From the NCBI RefSeq assembly GCF_001438845.1, contig NZ_JQCL01000057.1, positions 182,911 through 246,910 on the forward strand: 64,000 bases of DNA. The letters run 5' to 3'. A model generated the notes under the pieces. It was not told the origin of the DNA. It saw only the letters and a program-made list of their open reading frames with translations, and did no database searches. The translations under genes were made by a program, and so were the position numbers. The DNA is from Lactiplantibacillus xiangfangensis (GTDB taxonomy: Bacteria; Bacillota; Bacilli; Lactobacillales; Lactobacillaceae). Shown in pieces: positions 51,596-60,413 of this stretch. Numbering within the stretch: position 1 is the first letter of the stretch; every line of letters begins with the position of its first letter.

Positions 51596-51623
51596 TCAAG
51601 TGGTATAGATTGGAGCTGTTATT

Positions 51624-52940
51624 ATGAATGCAGCAAACTCAACGTTTTTGATCCTTTCCAGCATATTGGTTTTCTTCATGACGCCCGGTTTAGCCTTTTT
51701 CTACGGTGGGTTAGTTTCTAAACGTAACGTTGTCAACACGTTATTATCAGTATTTATGATTTGTGGATTGGCGATTATTTTATGGTTGGCAGTTGGCTAT
51801 TCGTTGTCGTTTTCAGGGAATGCTTTTGGTGTTGTTGGAGATTTGAAAGCGGTGTGGTTACACGGTGTTGATCTGACCGGATTGACGCCAACGAAAATTA
51901 CCAATGGCTTGTACCTCATTTTCCAAATGATGTTTGCAATTATTACGCCCGCGCTGTTCGTGGGTGCCGTAGTTGGTCGCATTCGTTTTAAATTTCTATT
52001 ATCATTTATTATTTGTTGGTCGGTATTGATCTATTACCCAATGGTGCATATGGTTTGGGACAACGGGTTCTTAGCTAACCTTGGCGTCATTGACTTTGCT
52101 GGCGGGACGGTGGTCCATATTAACGCCGGGGTGACCGCGCTAGTCTTGTCGATCTTTCTTGGCCCGCGGCGTAAGTTCGGTCAGGACACCGAAGCCCATT
52201 ACAACGTCTTGTGGGTGTTACTAGGTACCGCGATTTTGTGGATTGGCTGGTACGGCTTTAACGCTGGGTCCGCTTTGGCGATGAATGACATTGCCGTTCA
52301 GGCTTTTCTCACGACGACGGTGGCGACTGCGACGTCGATGATGACGTGGATGATCATCGAAATGATTACCCAGGGCAAGCCGACGCTGGTGGGTGTCTGC
52401 ACAGGAACGTTGTGTGGTTTAGTTGGGATTACGCCGGCTTGCGGGTACGTGACGGTTTCGGGGGCGTTTTGGATCGGACTGCTAGCGACTTTTGCGAGTT
52501 ACGGGTTCATTAGCTTGATTAAACCGCGGTTGGGAATTGACGACGCACTCGATGCGTTTGGCTGCCACGGTGTTTCTGGAATCGTTGGGAGTATTTTGAC
52601 CGGGCTATTTGCCAGCAAGCAGGTCAACAGTTCGATTGCCCAAAGTGGTCTGTTCTATGGGGGTGGGTTTAAATTGTTTGGCTTACAATTACTAGCCACG
52701 GCCTTTACGATCGCGTTTACCGCAGCGGTTTGCACCATCATTATTATTGGGTTGCGACGAGTCGTTAAGATGCGCGTTGACGAACAGGAAGAGGCGCTGG
52801 GACTCGATCAAGGTGAGCACGGCGAAGTGGCCGATTACACGGTCCCAATGAGTAAAGAGTTGAGCAGTATGCAGGCGCACAGTGAAGAGTTCAAGGGGCA
52901 GTTATCACAATTATTGAATCACCAGGAAAGGTTCCGATGA
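51624..52940 (+). CDS. amtB: Ammonium transporter AmtB
   Basis: 438 residues, eleven membrane segments: MNAANSTFLILSSILVFFMTPGLAFFYGG, the pore motif and His pair (INAGVTALVLS and CHGVSGIVG) and the cytoplasmic tail with EEALGLDQGEHGE are AmtB hallmarks. It carries ammonium at low nitrogen. No glnK gene follows, unlike in many bacteria, so PII control would have to come from elsewhere or be absent. RBS is GGAG, 9 bases before ATG. Two GlnR boxes upstream. Confidence 0.95.
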   Translation: MNAANSTFLILSSILVFFMTPGLAFFYGGLVSKRNVVNTLLSVFMICGLAIILWLAVGYSLSFSGNAFGVVGDLKAVWLHGVDLTGLTPTKITNGLYLIFQMMFAIITPALFVGAVVGRIRFKFLLSFIICWSVLIYYPMVHMVWDNGFLANLGVIDFAGGTVVHINAGVTALVLSIFLGPRRKFGQDTEAHYNVLWVLLGTAILWIGWYGFNAGSALAMNDIAVQAFLTTTVATATSMMTWMIIEMITQGKPTLVGVCTGTLCGLVGITPACGYVTVSGAFWIGLLATFASYGFISLIKPRLGIDDALDAFGCHGVSGIVGSILTGLFASKQVNSSIAQSGLFYGGGFKLFGLQLLATAFTIAFTAAVCTIIIIGLRRVVKMRVDEQEEALGLDQGEHGEVADYTVPMSKELSSMQAHSEEFKGQLSQLLNHQERFR

Positions 52941-52964
52941 AAGCTTTTAACTAAAAATAAAACT

Positions 52965-53012
52965 AAAGTCCCATTTAAATCCGTTTTGAAAATGGATTTA
53001 AATGGGACTTTT
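52965..53012. terminator. Bidirectional terminator between amtB and scrR
   Basis: An 18-bp inverted repeat (AAAGTCCCATTTAAATCC and its complement) with an 11-base loop, A-rich on one side and T-rich on the other. Confidence 0.9.
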
Positions 53013-53072
53013 ACTATAAGTCGTAAGGATAAAACTAGAATAGAACCTATTTATATACTTTTAGGTAGAAGA

Positions 53073-54059
53073 TTACTCTAAGGTCTGACTACGCAACAAT
53101 GTATTTGGTAATTTGAAGTTCGTCAACGGTACTTCAGACTTGCTATCGATGCGTTCCAGTAAGATAGAGATGAGCAAGTCTGCCATATCTTCAATAGGCT
53201 GAACGATGGTTGAAAGTTCAGGATGATAATTTTGGATAAGCTTTGTGCCGTCGTAGCCAATCAATTTTAATTGCTCAGGAAGCTGAATACCAAGCTCTTT
53301 GGCAGTTTGCATAACTAGCAACGCGGTAAAATCGTCCGCTGCGAAGATACCATCGACAGGTTGATGAAGCAATTGTGCGATTTTAGCACGTTTAATTGTG
53401 ACTGAATCTGTTGTACTCAGATTCCATGTGTGTGGTGTTAAACCATGTGCCGTTATGGTATCTTGAAAAGCTTGCTGTCGTAAATCGGTTGGGTTAACAG
53501 CACTAGCATGGTGTACGCGACCAACGAAGTATAAATTATGTGCGTTGTGATTCATGAGCTCTTCAGCGGCCATTTTACCGCCGGCCGCATTATCAGAACT
53601 GACAATTGGAATGTTGTCAGCTAGTTTGCGATCAAATGAGACAATCGGCAGTTCAACTTGTTGGTATTCTTTGATATCCACGTTATGTGTACCAACGATG
53701 ATGCCGTCAACTTGATTGGCCAATAACATCCGTAAGTAATTACGTTCCTTATCAGAGTTATTAGCAGAATTACACAAAATGATTTTATAGTTATTTTTAA
53801 ATAGTTTTTTTTCAATCAATTCAATTAACTCAGCATAGAATGGGTTTGAAACTGACGGAAAAATGACGCCAATTAAATGTGTTTGTTTTCCATGCAATGA
53901 GCGTGCTAAGGAGTTCGGTTGGTAATTTAGTTTTCGCATGGCTGCGTAGACATTGTTTTTAGTTTTCTCACTTAAATGAGCTTTATTGTTAATCACACGC
54001 GAAACGGTTGTTGGTGATACACCAGCTTCACGGGCGACGTCAGCTAGTTTTGGTCGCAT
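53073..54059 (-). CDS. scrR: LacI-family sucrose operon repressor
   Basis: 328 residues. Helix-turn-helix PKLADVAREAGVSPTTVSRVINN, hinge NYQPNSLARSLHGK and sensor domain (IGVIFPSVSNPFYAELIELIE) fit ScrR. It lies 13 bp after scrB on the same strand and probably binds the two GTCAAACGAT-type operators between scrB and scrA. Confidence 0.9.
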   Translation of the reverse strand: MRPKLADVAREAGVSPTTVSRVINNKAHLSEKTKNNVYAAMRKLNYQPNSLARSLHGKQTHLIGVIFPSVSNPFYAELIELIEKKLFKNNYKIILCNSANNSDKERNYLRMLLANQVDGIIVGTHNVDIKEYQQVELPIVSFDRKLADNIPIVSSDNAAGGKMAAEELMNHNAHNLYFVGRVHHASAVNPTDLRQQAFQDTITAHGLTPHTWNLSTTDSVTIKRAKIAQLLHQPVDGIFAADDFTALLVMQTAKELGIQLPEQLKLIGYDGTKLIQNYHPELSTIVQPIEDMADLLISILLERIDSKSEVPLTNFKLPNTLLRSQTLE

Positions 54060-54072
54060 CTTTGTTACTCGC

Positions 54073-55557
54073 CTACTTTACAGTGGATTGAAGATCCCAA
54101 TAGTCACTATTATAGGTTAATTGTTGTGTGCTGACTAGTTTAATCAAAGTTTGTTCCGGTGCTACAAAGACGCGTTGTGTGAACACTCTCTCACCGTTGT
54201 TTACGAAAATTTCAACAAGCGAGTGATCAACAAAGATACGCAATTTTAATGTTTTATTGGATGTGAGACTAACTGTCCGTTGCTCGGTGCTAGTTTGAGT
54301 GAAACACTGACGTTGTACAGTTAACTGGCCACTTTTGGTATCAAATTTTAAAGTTAATCCTAATTTGCCTTCCTGGTTAGTCATCAGTTTTAATTGGCCC
54401 TGTTGGTCAGCGGAAATCGTAAGTTGTAATTCATAACTATTTGAACCAATTAAGGCCTGGCTAGTATTTGCCATCATTGTTTTAACGTGATGCTGATGGT
54501 TTTGACGCAGTTGAGATAATGCTACCAAGGGCATCTGATAAAGTTTGCCATTTTTAATGTGCAATTCTTTAACCATTGATAAGCAATTGCTCCAGCCTTC
54601 CTTGTCGGTGGGATAGTGCATATCTGGTAAACCAACCCACGTGATAGCCAGTGCACGACCATCAGGAGTTTTGAGAACCTGTGTCGCATAACAATCAAAA
54701 CCTTCATCTAGTAAGGTTAACTGGTGACCCACTGCATCAAAGTTAGCCTGATCAAGGTCAGCATGGTTACCGATTAGATAAGTATTTGGGTAATTGTTAT
54801 CATAGGCGAGGTCTTTTTGACTTAGCCCTTGAGGACAAAAAATCAAGAGTGGTTGACCGTCAACTTGAATTAGATTAGGACATTCGATCATGTAACCCAT
54901 GCGAATATCAGTAAAGTTTAAAAAGCCAAGATTTTCCCAATGGTGTAGATTAGTCGATTTAAAGACATTGATCTGGCCACTCAAGTCTCGCCGGCGCTGA
55001 GCGCCTAATAAGGCGTAGTAACCGTGCTCAGTTTGGATTAACTGAGGATCACGAAAATGTTCTGTCACGTTATCTGGGCGTTGAATAATAGGATTGTGAC
55101 GCTCTTTAGTAATCGTTCCTTTAGCAGACATAAGGGCATAGTTTTGGTAACTTTGTCGGTGTCCTGCTTGATCACGGACATTGCCGGTGTACATTATTAG
55201 TAAGTTTCGGTCGTTTAGAGGTAATGCTGATCCTGAATACACACCCTGACTGTCATATGGTGTGTCAGGATATAGTGCAATTCCATGTGATTCCCAATGA
55301 ATTAAATCCTTAGATGTAACGTGGTACCAAGATTTTAATCCGTGGACGGGACCATAAGGATAATATTGATAAAATAAGTGCCATTCATGATTAAAATAAC
55401 TAAAGCCGTTAGGATCATTTAAAAGCCCAGTTGGTGGTTGAATATGCCAAGCAAGACGATGGTTACTATTAGAAATTCGCTTTTTTAGATTAGTCATATA
55501 AGTAGCAGACCATTTGTTATATGGTTGATATTTAAGTTCTGTTGACCACTTTGTCAT
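54073..55557 (-). CDS. scrB: Sucrose-6-phosphate hydrolase, GH32
   Basis: 494 residues, no signal peptide. GLLNDPNGFSYF carries the nucleophile Asp of GH32; FRDPQL is the RDP motif, and GYMIECPNLI the acid/base Glu (ECP). The C-terminal beta sandwich (about 360-490) ends the protein. It splits sucrose 6-phosphate from the PTS into glucose 6-phosphate and fructose. RBS GGGAGTG. Followed by scrR. Confidence 0.92.
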   Translation of the reverse strand: MTKWSTELKYQPYNKWSATYMTNLKKRISNSNHRLAWHIQPPTGLLNDPNGFSYFNHEWHLFYQYYPYGPVHGLKSWYHVTSKDLIHWESHGIALYPDTPYDSQGVYSGSALPLNDRNLLIMYTGNVRDQAGHRQSYQNYALMSAKGTITKERHNPIIQRPDNVTEHFRDPQLIQTEHGYYALLGAQRRRDLSGQINVFKSTNLHHWENLGFLNFTDIRMGYMIECPNLIQVDGQPLLIFCPQGLSQKDLAYDNNYPNTYLIGNHADLDQANFDAVGHQLTLLDEGFDCYATQVLKTPDGRALAITWVGLPDMHYPTDKEGWSNCLSMVKELHIKNGKLYQMPLVALSQLRQNHQHHVKTMMANTSQALIGSNSYELQLTISADQQGQLKLMTNQEGKLGLTLKFDTKSGQLTVQRQCFTQTSTEQRTVSLTSNKTLKLRIFVDHSLVEIFVNNGERVFTQRVFVAPEQTLIKLVSTQQLTYNSDYWDLQSTVK

Positions 55558-55574
55558 ATGTTCACTCCCAGTTA

Positions 55575-55634
55575 TGAAAACGTTATCTGTAATAGTATTT
55601 TATTTCTGTTTATCTTTAATGTCAAACGATAAAT
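55575..55634 (-). promoter_or_regulatory. scrB promoter with ScrR operator and cre site
   Basis: Minus-strand TTGACA (55620-55625) and TAAAAT (55597-55602) are 17 bases apart. The -35 lies in a half operator read on the plus strand as GTCAAACGAT (55621-55630). TGAAAACGTTATCT (55575-55588) matches cre in all but the last base and lies just before the RBS. Confidence 0.75.
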
Positions 55635-55681
55635 ATAATTAAACTACTGATAAATCAACGTTTAATTATATTTTAAATTAA

Positions 55682-55742
55682 TAATTGTCAAACGATTGAC
55701 AATTACAAAACAAGTCCTATAATGTGAAATGTAAGCGTTACA
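55682..55742 (+). promoter_or_regulatory. scrA promoter with ScrR operator and cre-like site
   Basis: TTGACA (55696-55701) and TATAAT (55718-55723) are 16 bases apart. The -35 lies in the inverted repeat TAATTGTCAA-ACGA-TTGACAATTA (55682-55705), the likely main ScrR operator. The palindrome TGTAAGCGTTACA (55730-55742) after the -10 resembles a cre site, one base short. Confidence 0.82.
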
Positions 55743-55761
55743 AAAACGAGGAGGGTTAAAA

Positions 55762-57591
55762 ATGAGTAATAAACAATTAGCCAAAGATATCGTCAAAAAT
55801 ATTGGTGGTAAGGGCAATGTTGTCAGCTTGACACATTGTGTGACACGATTAAGATTTGTTTTGAAAGACGAAAGCCTGGCGAAAAAGGCTGAATTGGAAA
55901 AGCTTGATATTATTCAAGTTGTGCAACAAGCTGGCCAGTACCAAGTAGTTATTGGACAAAATGTTGGCGAAGTGTATGAAGACGTGATGGATGTTTTAGG
56001 AGATATAAAACAGAATCCAACCAAGAATGGTCAGAAACCTAAAGTAATGGATCAAGTTTTTGAAATTATATCAGGTACATTTGCACCAATTATTCCTGCT
56101 ATTATGGGATCTGGGTTACTAAAAGCGGTTATTCAGATGCTCACTATGGCGGGGTGGTTAGATGCCAAGAGTGGTACTTATGCAATCTTATCCGCTACGG
56201 GTAATGCGGTATTCTACTTCTTACCGATTATATTAGGCGTTTCCTTTGGGCTTAAGCTAAAAGTTAATCCTTATATTGCGGCAACAATTGGTGCAGCGTT
56301 ACTGGAACCTAACTTTATGAATCTAGTAAGCAGTGGCAAAAAAGTAGTCGACTTTGTAGGTATTCCTGTTGTCTTAATGAATTATTCATCAACGGTCTTT
56401 CCAATAATTCTTGCAGTACTACTTTTGAAAGCACTTGATGTCTTGCTTAAAAGATATATTCCAAAAAGTGTTCAAAGTATCGTAACGCCCATGTTGGAAT
56501 TGATTTTAGTCGCGCCGATTACAATGATGGTATTTGGACCAATCGGGGTTTCAATAGGTGAATGGATTGCTAAATTATTTGCTTGGGCAATGGTCAAAAA
56601 TGCGATTATTTCCTGTGGCCTTTTCGGTGCAGTTGGGATTATTATTGTGGCTTTTGGTCTTCATTGGGCAGTCATTCCAGTCATTATTATGAATTTGGCT
56701 AGTCAGGGCTTTGATCCGCTGTTACCAACAGTGCAATCTACTGGATTTGCAGCGGCCGGTGCAGCGTTAGGATTGTTTATTTTACGGAAAAATAATTCTA
56801 AAGAACGTCAGAATGCTTTAGCTGCGTTTGCGTCTGCGTTCTTCGCTGGTATTACGGAACCAGTTATTTATGGGATTTACTTTAAATATCGGAAGTCTTT
56901 AATTTATGCAAGTATTGCTGGGATGGTATCAGGGATAATTAATGGGATTATTCAGATTAAAGCAACTCAGATTGCTGGCGGTGTTTTTACGATTCCAACG
57001 TTCAAACCAGCCTTTGGTTACGCATTCTCCATGTTAGTTGCTTTTGGACTTTCACTGGCACTGCATTTAATTCTAGGTGTAGATACTAAGAAAGTACAAC
57101 CTAGTCAAGATGATAAGAAACATATCGATGCTAAAGTGGGACAAGTTGAACAAGTGATTGCGCCAGTTAGTGGGAAAACAACGGCATTATCAGAAGTAAA
57201 AGATGAAGTTTTCTCTTCTGGAAAGATGGGAAAAGGTTTTGCAGTGTATCCAACGAATAATAATTTATATGCACCCATTGCTGGGACGGTTACAACTGTG
57301 TTTCCTACTAAGCATGCTATTGGGATTACCACGGAAAGTGGCGTGGAGCTCTTAATTCATATTGGTATTGATACCGTTAATTTAAAAGGTGAGTTTTTTA
57401 ATATCACGGTTTCCGAAGGTGATGTTGTGGCTCAAGGAGACTCACTAGGTACGGTTGATTTCACTAAGTTGGTAGAGAATGGCTACGATCCAACTGTTAT
57501 GGTATTAATAACAAATGATGCTAAGTTTTCAAAGGTTCAGGAGGAATGGCAGTCAGAAGATAATGATTCAATGTTGAGTATTACGGTATAG
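55762..57591 (+). CDS. scrA: PTS EIIBCA permease for sucrose/beta-fructoside
   Basis: 609 residues with three fused domains: EIIB (about 1-90, phospho-Cys26 in SLTHCVTRLRFVL), EIIC (about 105-455, with AFFAGITEPVIYGI, the GITEP loop) and EIIA (about 475-600, with ELLIHIGIDTVNL bearing the phospho-His). It takes up and phosphorylates sucrose or related sugars. RBS GAGGAGG. The gene runs divergently from scrB-scrR and is followed by a Nif3-like gene after 11 bp. Confidence 0.92.
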   Translation: MSNKQLAKDIVKNIGGKGNVVSLTHCVTRLRFVLKDESLAKKAELEKLDIIQVVQQAGQYQVVIGQNVGEVYEDVMDVLGDIKQNPTKNGQKPKVMDQVFEIISGTFAPIIPAIMGSGLLKAVIQMLTMAGWLDAKSGTYAILSATGNAVFYFLPIILGVSFGLKLKVNPYIAATIGAALLEPNFMNLVSSGKKVVDFVGIPVVLMNYSSTVFPIILAVLLLKALDVLLKRYIPKSVQSIVTPMLELILVAPITMMVFGPIGVSIGEWIAKLFAWAMVKNAIISCGLFGAVGIIIVAFGLHWAVIPVIIMNLASQGFDPLLPTVQSTGFAAAGAALGLFILRKNNSKERQNALAAFASAFFAGITEPVIYGIYFKYRKSLIYASIAGMVSGIINGIIQIKATQIAGGVFTIPTFKPAFGYAFSMLVAFGLSLALHLILGVDTKKVQPSQDDKKHIDAKVGQVEQVIAPVSGKTTALSEVKDEVFSSGKMGKGFAVYPTNNNLYAPIAGTVTTVFPTKHAIGITTESGVELLIHIGIDTVNLKGEFFNITVSEGDVVAQGDSLGTVDFTKLVENGYDPTVMVLITNDAKFSKVQEEWQSEDNDSMLSITV

Positions 57592-57602
57592 GAGGAATTC
57601 AA

Positions 57603-58442
57603 TTGAAGATTCAAGCAGTTATTGATGCTTTGAAACAGGAAACGGATCCAGAGAATAAAGTGTCACCCAAATCGATTGATCAGTTAATTATTGGTAATCC
57701 AGATAATGAAGTTCATGGAATTGTTGTGACTTTTATGGCAACTGTCGACGTAATCAAATCTGCGATTAAGGAAGGTTCAAATTTTATTATTACGCATGAA
57801 CCAACTTGGTTTAGTGGGCATGATCAAACAGAATGGTTGGAGCAAAATAAAGCCTTTCAGGTTAAAAAACAGCTTATTTTGGATAACAACATTACTATCT
57901 GGCGTTTTCATGACCATATGCACTTTGCCAAGCATGATTTGATTATGAAAGGTTTTGGGCAACAATTGGGATGGCAGCAATTTTTAAAGCCTGGGGATAC
58001 AGACGGTAAGAATGTTTTAGAGCAAGCTGAATTATGCTTTGATTTAGCAGATGAAACAACCCTAGAACAAGTTTTGCTAAGATTGAAGCAACGTTTGAAC
58101 TTACATGCAATCCGGTATATTGGAGACCCAAAGCAAAAAGTTCGAAAGATTGCAGGGCTTGTTGGTGGTGCGAGTCTTGGTCTCGGTGATGAGCGTAATC
58201 CAATCGAGTTAATGGCTGATAAAAACGTTGATTTAGCAATTTGTGGAGATATTACTGAATGGACCCTTAGTGCTTATATTCGTGATTGCAACATGCTAGG
58301 AATTAACAAGTCGATGGTTATTATTGGGCATGAACGTAGTGAAGAATTTGGGATGAAGTATTTAGTTTCGTTGGTTGAACAACTGACAAACGTTAAAACT
58401 ACCTTTATCGATGCAAATGAACCGTTTAGTTATTTTGTATAG
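57603..58442 (+). CDS. Nif3-like metal-binding protein (DUF34) in the sucrose operon
   Basis: 279 residues. The Nif3 pattern is recognisable: FIITHEPTWF (metal-binding, with His-Glu-Pro in place of the usual His-His-Pro), then WRFHDHMHF, and IIGHERSEEFGMKYL near the C-terminus, with DLAICGDI before it. The members of this family bind a dinuclear metal centre; their role is debated (proposed hydrolase on nucleotide-type or sugar compounds). It has a good RBS (GGAGGAATT) and follows scrA by 11 bp, so it is expressed with sucrose genes. No function can be assigned. Confidence 0.75.
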   Translation: MKIQAVIDALKQETDPENKVSPKSIDQLIIGNPDNEVHGIVVTFMATVDVIKSAIKEGSNFIITHEPTWFSGHDQTEWLEQNKAFQVKKQLILDNNITIWRFHDHMHFAKHDLIMKGFGQQLGWQQFLKPGDTDGKNVLEQAELCFDLADETTLEQVLLRLKQRLNLHAIRYIGDPKQKVRKIAGLVGGASLGLGDERNPIELMADKNVDLAICGDITEWTLSAYIRDCNMLGINKSMVIIGHERSEEFGMKYLVSLVEQLTNVKTTFIDANEPFSYFV

Positions 58443-58454
58443 TTAAAGCTCCGA

Positions 58455-58495
58455 AAAAATGGTGTTGATGGACTTTTCATCAATACCATTTTTTT
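58455..58495 (+). terminator. Terminator of the scrA-nif3 operon
   Basis: AAAAAATGGT, TTGATG pairs with CATCAA, ACCATTTTTT, with a 7-base loop and T-run. Confidence 0.88.
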
Positions 58496-58564
58496 GTGGC
58501 GTGTTTAGCTGATTACGTATTTACAGATACCAGTCGTAATCAAGGTGAAATTAATTATTGAAGC

Positions 58565-58602
58565 TAAAAAAAGAATCAATTCAAAAATAAATTGATTCCT
58601 TG
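58565..58602 (-). terminator. Candidate rpiA terminator
   Basis: On the minus strand GGAATCAATT pairs with AATTGATTC and is followed by a run of T. It lies about 75 bp past the rpiA stop, which is far, so the true 3' end may differ. Confidence 0.55.
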
Positions 58603-58676
58603 TCAGATTTCTTTATCAAATACCATTGGTGAAGGACCATATTAACCGATGAGTAGTCCTACATGTCATCAGCGAC

Positions 58677-59348
58677 TTAAAATAACTGGTTAACCGTTTG
58701 GGTTTCTGCGTCACCTAACAAGGCGTTAGAAACTAAACGGTCAAAGTAGGACGTTTCAACAACGCCGGCGAGTGCGGATAGTTCTGAATTAAGTTCGTGT
58801 AAATTGTCGTAGCTTGGAAAATGACAATCAATGAGTAAATTACCGCTATCAGTAAGGGTGAAACCGTCGCGGTTAGTCGCAGTCCGAATCGTGGCTTGAC
58901 CACCCAACTCGCTGATGGTTCGCATGGCTAATGATAAGCCGGCGGTCAGCACTTCTAAAACGAGCGGCGTTTTCGTATCAAACTGATTGACGAGGCGTTC
59001 CTGCATGGTTAGCAGCCAGTATTCGTCTGCTAAACTGGCAATAATTTTTTCGTTAGCGTGGATACCACCGCCGCTTTTCAGCGCGTTGCCGTGGTGGTCC
59101 AGTTGGTCACAACCGTCAAATGCGATGTCGATACGGTCACAGTACTGCGTGTCGATGACGGTATAACCTAGAATAGTTGCAAGTTGCCGGGTCGTGGGTG
59201 AAGGGGTGACTACGGTAATGTCGTTGACGTGATTGGCCGCTTCTTTCACGAGTTCGCCAACGGTGGTGCCGCCCCCGAAACCGACGACCATCTGTGGTTT
59301 GATGAGTGTCAGGGCTTGCTGCACAATGGCTTGTTTAATACTTTCCAT
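58677..59348 (-). CDS. rpiA: Ribose-5-phosphate isomerase A
   Basis: 223 residues. VGFGGGTTVGEL (phosphate loop), DIAFDGCDQLD (active-site Asp; DGADE in most homologues) and LKSGGGIHANEKII (Lys and Glu of the active site) identify RpiA. It interconverts ribose 5-phosphate and ribulose 5-phosphate in the pentose phosphate/phosphoketolase route. RBS GGAGG. Compared with the common sequence the DGCDQ motif differs at two positions. Confidence 0.92.
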   Translation of the reverse strand: MESIKQAIVQQALTLIKPQMVVGFGGGTTVGELVKEAANHVNDITVVTPSPTTRQLATILGYTVIDTQYCDRIDIAFDGCDQLDHHGNALKSGGGIHANEKIIASLADEYWLLTMQERLVNQFDTKTPLVLEVLTAGLSLAMRTISELGGQATIRTATNRDGFTLTDSGNLLIDCHFPSYDNLHELNSELSALAGVVETSYFDRLVSNALLGDAETQTVNQLF

Positions 59349-59557
59349 GCTAATTCCTCCAATTTTAAACGCTAGTAGTGATTAGTTTTATGATAGCACG
59401 CCGGTTGACGGATAACGTAATTAACTAACAGTTAAAATGGAAGTTGACGCGTTTCAACTCTGAAAACGGTACTTTCGAATACGAGTTTCAAGCAGTGAGT
59501 CGGTAGAATTGAACCGTTGATGGCAACCTTCGTTGTGGCGGAAGAAGGTTACAAGCA

Positions 59558-60121
59558 ATGAGCAGAGAGAGAAGCTTTAAGTTAAGTTTAACTGTATTAG
59601 CCGTGTTGGTTGGGATAGGATTTACACCGATGACGAATGCCGGCGCGTCAGCAACGCCGTTTGCCCGTAATCGTTGGCCACGGGCCCGGGTCACCTACGT
59701 GATTCAGGGCGCACATTACGACCGCTCCGTTTACGGGGCGGCCATTCGCGCTTGGAACCGAACGGGGCAGTTTAAGTTTGTCGCGGGGACAAGGGCACAT
59801 CATCAATTGACGCTCACCACGAGTAAGGCCACGACCGGGGAATATTACCAGTTAGCTGGGATCACGTTTATGACTGGCTATAATAATGGTTATTACACGC
59901 AGGGACTCGTCAAGTTGTTGACGCGTAATTTCTGGACTTATCGTTACAGTTATTGGGATGAAGTCCACGTTGCGGAACATGAATTGGGGCATTGTATGGG
60001 ACTTCAACATAGTACGGATAGGCGCAGCGTTATGCTGGCCGACAATCGCTATAATGGGATTAGTCGGGCGGATATTGCGGCGGTTCGATTACGTTATCGG
60101 TTACCAGTTGGCGAACTTTGA
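59558..60121 (+). CDS. Secreted matrixin-type zinc metalloprotease
   Basis: 187 residues. Signal peptide about 1-32 (LTVLAVLVGIGFTPMTNAGASA). The extended zinc motif HELGHCMGLQH (141-151) is exactly HExxHxxGxxH, and a Met-turn-like RSVML follows. This is the minimal matrixin/ADAM-like catalytic domain, probably active outside the cell. The upstream RBS AGAAGG is weak but well placed. Confidence 0.85.
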   Translation: MSRERSFKLSLTVLAVLVGIGFTPMTNAGASATPFARNRWPRARVTYVIQGAHYDRSVYGAAIRAWNRTGQFKFVAGTRAHHQLTLTTSKATTGEYYQLAGITFMTGYNNGYYTQGLVKLLTRNFWTYRYSYWDEVHVAEHELGHCMGLQHSTDRRSVMLADNRYNGISRADIAAVRLRYRLPVGEL

Positions 60122-60179
60122 ATTTTAAGTTGGTCATCACACGGGGTTGCCATCGATATCAGTGGGTATGACCGACCCC

Positions 60180-60245
60180 ACTTTGGTTTTTAAACCAAGG
60201 CCGTACCCAGGGGGCTGTGACGAATTGCCACGGTCCTTTTTATGT
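60180..60245 (+). other. Possible terminator and spacer after the matrixin gene
   Basis: AACCAAGG and a GC-rich imperfect hairpin (GGGGGCTGTG near 60211 with CCACGGTCC near 60228) followed by TTTTT suggest a terminator for the matrixin gene. The stretch 60122-60413 contains no convincing gene. Confidence 0.35.
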
Positions 60246-60309
60246 GCCGAGATTGTACGATTGGCGCGGATTCTGAGGGTTAACGGGTCAAATGTTGACC
60301 GGGTTAAGA

Positions 60310-60363
60310 TTGACACTCGTTTAAAGTAATTCTAAACTGAGGGTAGCGTGTAAAGCGCTATCA
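60310..60363 (+). promoter_or_regulatory. Promoter of the multicopper oxidase with cre-like site
   Basis: TTGACA (60310-60315) and TAAACT (60333-60338) are 17 bases apart. GTAAAGCGCTATCA (60350-60363) downstream matches cre in 12 of 14 positions, with its two differences at the left end. Confidence 0.5.
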
Positions 60364-60413
60364 GTATTCTGTTCACAAGTATTTGAGGTTTAGAATTTTA
60401 AGGGGATGTCAAC

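Noticed and set aside
60147-60329. 60-residue plus-strand frame between the matrixin and oxidase genes
   Set aside because: No RBS, crosses a likely terminator and promoter, and has no recognisable features.
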